This document shows, in pieces, positions 61,574 to 64,000 of a DNA stretch of 64,000 bases. The position numbers were made by a program, and so were the translations under genes. Location of the stretch: contig CAVSUY010000013.1 in the NCBI GenBank assembly GCA_963731035.1, positions 142,778 to 206,777 of the forward strand. Direction: 5' to 3'. This DNA comes from JAANXG01 sp963731035 (GTDB lineage: Bacteria; Pseudomonadota; Gammaproteobacteria; Arenicellales; JAANXG01). Each line of letters starts with the position of its first letter. The stretch's first letter is position 1. The notes beneath the pieces are model-generated. The model made no database searches, was not told the DNA's origin, and saw only the letters and a program-made list of their open reading frames with translations.

Positions 61574-61888
61574 TCAAATCAACCTCGTCGTGTCCGACGT
61601 GCCCCACCGATGATGGTACCGCTCCCTCTGGCGAATCGGCAACGGCGAGAATAGCGCACGGGGTCGAGAGCAAACCAATTTTGGGGCTATCTCACCCGTT
61701 TGGGTGAGAATCGGACGACCGGCTCGAGGTTCAAATTCGTATTTCGGCGCCCAAGGCCGTGCTGTCCATTCGGGGGAATCGAACCCCACAACTCTGAGTT
61801 CGGAGGCCTTGTCAAGCAAGTCACTGAGGACCTCCGGTAAGTGCACTAGAGCACTGCATCTCCGATAATTCGCTGATATTCTATGCAT
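61574..61888 (-). CDS. doubtful open reading frame
   Basis: 104 codons ending directly before the ATG at 61573. The middle (RVVGFDSPEWTARPWAPK) looks like a translated tRNA T-arm (GGGGTTCGATTCCCCC), and the end is low in protein character. I would not rely on it as a gene. Confidence 0.2.
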   Translation of the reverse strand: MHRISANYRRCSALVHLPEVLSDLLDKASELRVVGFDSPEWTARPWAPKYEFEPRAGRPILTQTGEIAPKLVCSRPRALFSPLPIRQRERYHHRWGTSDTTRLI

Positions 61889-61935
61889 AGGGTCGCCGGC
61901 CCTGTACAGCTAAGGTGACCGGGGAGGTGGACGCA

Positions 61936-62317
61936 ATGAACAGGCGAATTTCATTTTGTGGGTGGCTTGCCGGCCTAGCGTACCTACTCACCCTCGGATC
62001 GCCCGCTGTTTGGGCGCTATCAAGCATATCTCCGGAGGAAGCGATCAACCACGTGGGCGAACGGGCCACGGTCTGCGGGACGGTTGTGAGCGCGAAGTAT
62101 TCCACGCGATCCAACGGGCAGCCGACCTTTCTGAACCTCGACCGCCCGTACCCCCGGAAGTATCACGGCCCTGGTCTGGGGGAGAGATCGGCCGAAGTTT
62201 TCCTATGCGCCGGAGTCCCTGGAGGGGCACGACATCTGCGTTGAAGGTCTCATCAAGAGTCACAAGGGAACCGCCGAGATGATTGTCCAGGACCCGGCCC
62301 AGTTGACCCTACAATAG
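61936..62317 (+). pseudogene. secreted OB-fold-like protein, frameshifted
   Basis: From the ATG at 61936 (GGAGGTGG ribosome site) the frame has a signal peptide (FCGWLAGLAYLLTLGSPAVWA) and SPEEAINHVGERATVCGTVV, NGQPTFLNLDRPYP, a pattern of small OB-fold nucleic-acid-binding-like proteins. At about 62160 it leaves homology and stops at 62242. In the next frame the protein goes on: ITALVWGRDRPKFSYAPESL, EGHDICVEGLIKSHKGTAEM, to the stop at 62315-62317. Removal of one base near 62160 restores 126 residues. Function of the family is unknown. Confidence 0.75.
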
Positions 62318-62374
62318 CTCCGCTACCGGAGAGCCCAAGAGACTATGACCAGGGACGGCTACGACAAATCTATA

Positions 62375-63016
62375 TCATCCGTTGTCAGGTCTAAAGGTAA
62401 ACGTGATCGTCCGATATAGCGCATCATTCTTCGGTATGGGTAGGGAGAATGTTTTTTCGATCGCTGTCAGGATTGACTCATCAACTCTAGTGTTGCTACT
62501 GCTCCTATCAATCGTGGTCTTCAGAACATCGCCAGAGTCATCTAATTGCACTGTAACCTTTGTCGACAAGTCGGAGTCGGTGTCTTCCGGTCGCACCCAA
62601 TTTCGCATTACCTTTGACCGAATCAGTATTACGTAGCCTGCTTTTGTGGTGCTGGCCTGAGTCTCATTTCTCGCTGATTCATCATTGGACGCGGACGACA
62701 CCAGTCTATCAAGCAGTTCTTGCGTTGGCTTGGAATCAAGGGTGAGACCATGACTCTCCTCGTACTGTTCCAAAGCGTGTTGGGTCGCAGTACCGAAAAC
62801 CCCATCAACTGGACCTGGATGAAGGCCATGTGAGAGCAAGAACGTCTGAATGCTTTCCACAAGATGACTCTTTCTCGGCACAGGAGCATCGCGTTGCTCC
62901 GGCATGGCATTAGATTCGTCTTCACCCCCCTTGTTCTCGGGTTTCTGGTCGCTATCTTGTGGCTTCGCTAAACTCCAATGACAGGTTTGGGCCAACGGCG
63001 CCAAGGCCTCTCTCAT
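62375..63016 (-). CDS. peptidoglycan-binding and TonB/TolA C-terminal-like domain protein
   Basis: A 213-residue protein. Residues about 50-95 form a PG_binding_1 domain (LVESIQTFLLSHGLHPGPVD, GVFGTATQHALEQYEESHGL). The C terminus from about 130 resembles a TonB/TolA C-terminal domain: MRNWVRPEDT, then STKVTVQLDDSGDVLKTTID, VDESILTAIEKTFSLPIP. ATG 63016 overlaps the stop of the VasI-like gene (ATGA). A clear signal peptide is not visible, so location is uncertain. Confidence 0.75.
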   Translation of the reverse strand: MREALAPLAQTCHWSLAKPQDSDQKPENKGGEDESNAMPEQRDAPVPRKSHLVESIQTFLLSHGLHPGPVDGVFGTATQHALEQYEESHGLTLDSKPTQELLDRLVSSASNDESARNETQASTTKAGYVILIRSKVMRNWVRPEDTDSDLSTKVTVQLDDSGDVLKTTIDRSSSNTRVDESILTAIEKTFSLPIPKNDALYRTITFTFRPDNG

Positions 63017-63609
63017 TCCAGTTGTATCAAAACACTGCCGTAACAGGGCTCTCGTTGTACGGGGTCGTCTGTGCCACGAACGAATTGGCATGCTAGCATC
63101 CGTTTCAAGTACTGCACCGTGTTGCCAGGATAGAAGGTTGCCTGATTGTTTGATGAACCGGACCAGTTTGTGGTCTCAGCTTCACCCTTGCCAATCCTAG
63201 TCAGCACGGTTGGACTATCGTCGGCAAGATAGTCTCCCCAAGTGATATACAATTCTGTCGTATTGCTCTTGCAGCGTACTACCAGCGCGATCTTATGTCC
63301 CCACTTCGATTGACCGGACTTAGAAAACAGTCCTGCGATTACAGTCTTAGAATCGTCAACCGGGTTAGTGGATGTCTGCACCTGCCAGTTGTTGGTACCC
63401 GCAGTATCGACCTGCGGTTTGTCCAAATGTTCTCGCGCCGCTAACTTATCGAAACAACTTAGGCGTTCCAAATCTCCCTCAATAGCTGCGCACGCTGCGA
63501 ATTCCTTGTTGTGAATGTCAGCCAACGAGTTCCTTATCAAGGTAACCTGAGTACAGCATAAGATAGCCGCTACCAACCCGCACTTCTTATAGATGTTGCC
63601 CTCCGCCAT
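63013..63609 (-). CDS. VasI-like (type VI secretion associated) periplasmic protein
   Basis: A 198-residue protein with an N-terminal hydrophobic signal (KKCGLVAAILCCTQVTLI) and the VasI family signature: FAACAAIEGDLERLSCFDKLA near residue 37 and later WQVQTSTNPVDDSKTV, LVVRCKSNTTELYITWGDYL and FIKR-like YLKRML. VasI is found in some type VI clusters but also alone; no other T6SS gene is in the window. ATG 63609 is chosen for the signal peptide. Coupled with the peptidoglycan-binding gene. Confidence 0.75.
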   Translation of the reverse strand: MAEGNIYKKCGLVAAILCCTQVTLIRNSLADIHNKEFAACAAIEGDLERLSCFDKLAAREHLDKPQVDTAGTNNWQVQTSTNPVDDSKTVIAGLFSKSGQSKWGHKIALVVRCKSNTTELYITWGDYLADDSPTVLTRIGKGEAETTNWSGSSNNQATFYPGNTVQYLKRMLACQFVRGTDDPVQREPCYGSVLIQLE

Positions 63610-63949
63610 TCCTTCATCCCCTCGCTGTTCTTGATGGCTGTACCCCGATCTTAACGAATCGTGTACTTGCAATCACACGCATACGGTGCGTCTCTTGCAA
63701 GATAGAACTGCCCGCCGACGGGTGCAATATGGTGGATTTTGTATCTCCGCATCTTCTACTTCCGGTTATGTGCGATACCGCACATAGCAATCCATCAGAT
63801 CGCCGCTACTGCGAAAAAGACGCGCACCCGACAACGATTGCCGGCTAGCCGCGGGCGCCATAGGTGGCGCCTCTGACGGTTGTGCTGCTCTCTTCCTGCT
63901 GATCGCCGCTCCATCGCCGGGGTGACGCGTGTGATCGGATTGCCCCACC
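63610..63949. other. 340 bases without a supported gene, with a palindrome
   Basis: The only structure I see is TATGTGCG-ATAC-CGCACATA at 63767-63786, an 8-base stem that could be a regulator site or stem-loop. Frames here lack protein-like composition. Confidence 0.45.
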
Positions 63950-64000
63950 TCAGTCCCGCCAGAAGGCGTCAAAACGGCCGGATGCCAACTCCGTGTACCT
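63950..64000 (-). CDS. possible C-terminal end of a gene running off the window
   Basis: The last 16 codons on the reverse strand read RYTELASGRFDAFWRD and stop. The composition is protein-like, but too short for identification. Confidence 0.25.
   Translation of the reverse strand, partial: RYTELASGRFDAFWRD

Noticed and set aside
61700..61830. tRNA-like T-arm (GGGGTTCGATTCCCCC on the reverse strand)
   Set aside because: No acceptor, anticodon arm or CCA could be placed around it; at best a fragment from an old integration.

Overview
The window reads as a chromosomal segment of a GC-rich gammaproteobacterium. It carries a Pseudomonas-like Pil/Chp twitching chemotaxis cluster, pilT-pilU beside yggS-proC-yggT-yggU, a gshB-tonB-yqgE-ruvX-pyrR-pyrB-pyrC' run, an exonuclease III (Crc-position) gene beside pyrE, and the rpsU-yqeY-dnaG-rpoD block followed by a CAU tRNA. 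A tkt-gap-pgk order is also present. I cannot name the genus; the order would fit Chromatiales-like or Pseudomonas-like lineages.

Layout. 1-3506: central carbon genes tkt-gap-pgk (reverse strand). 3663-14883: an inositol-phosphatase-like gene, then the Chp system (chpC-like, a CheW-like unknown, chpA, pilJ, pilI, pilH, pilG; all reverse). 15210-21252: a forward operon-like run starting with a gshA remnant, then gshB, a small inverted-repeat element, tonB, yqgE, ruvX, pyrR, pyrB and a catalytically degenerate pyrC'. 21422-29278: a STAS-like gene, an RND efflux pump pair, a 7TMR-DISM diguanylate cyclase and a YrhK-like protein. 29386-36458: pilU (frameshifted), pilT, yggS, proC, yggT, yggU and a bacterial dynamin-like GTPase. 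36564-44388: SRAP protein, AmpG-like permease, xthA, pyrE, an NDUFA9-like epimerase, GNAT, a zinc aminopeptidase-like lipoprotein and cca. 44620-49792: midA, folM, folK, folB, plsY, tsaD. 49986-55703: rpsU, yqeY, (mtfA opposite), dnaG, rpoD, tRNA. 55704-64000: an accessory region of visibly lower GC holding unknown genes, small membrane proteins, a complete IS3-family element, gene remnants and a VasI-like/peptidoglycan-binding pair.

Three themes stand out. First, chpA, pilU and an OB-fold gene each carry a break that one extra base explains, so sequence error or recent decay must be separated. Second, short repeats are numerous: REP-like GTAGGAGCGGCTTCAGCCGC pairs, and TA-bounded elements that begin TAGTG and end CACTA, some of which sit exactly at gene stop codons. 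Third, the region after the tRNA contains a two-gene soluble-plus-four-helix membrane module and other genes I cannot assign; this is the best place in the window for an undescribed system, possibly a defence system, but that is inference only.
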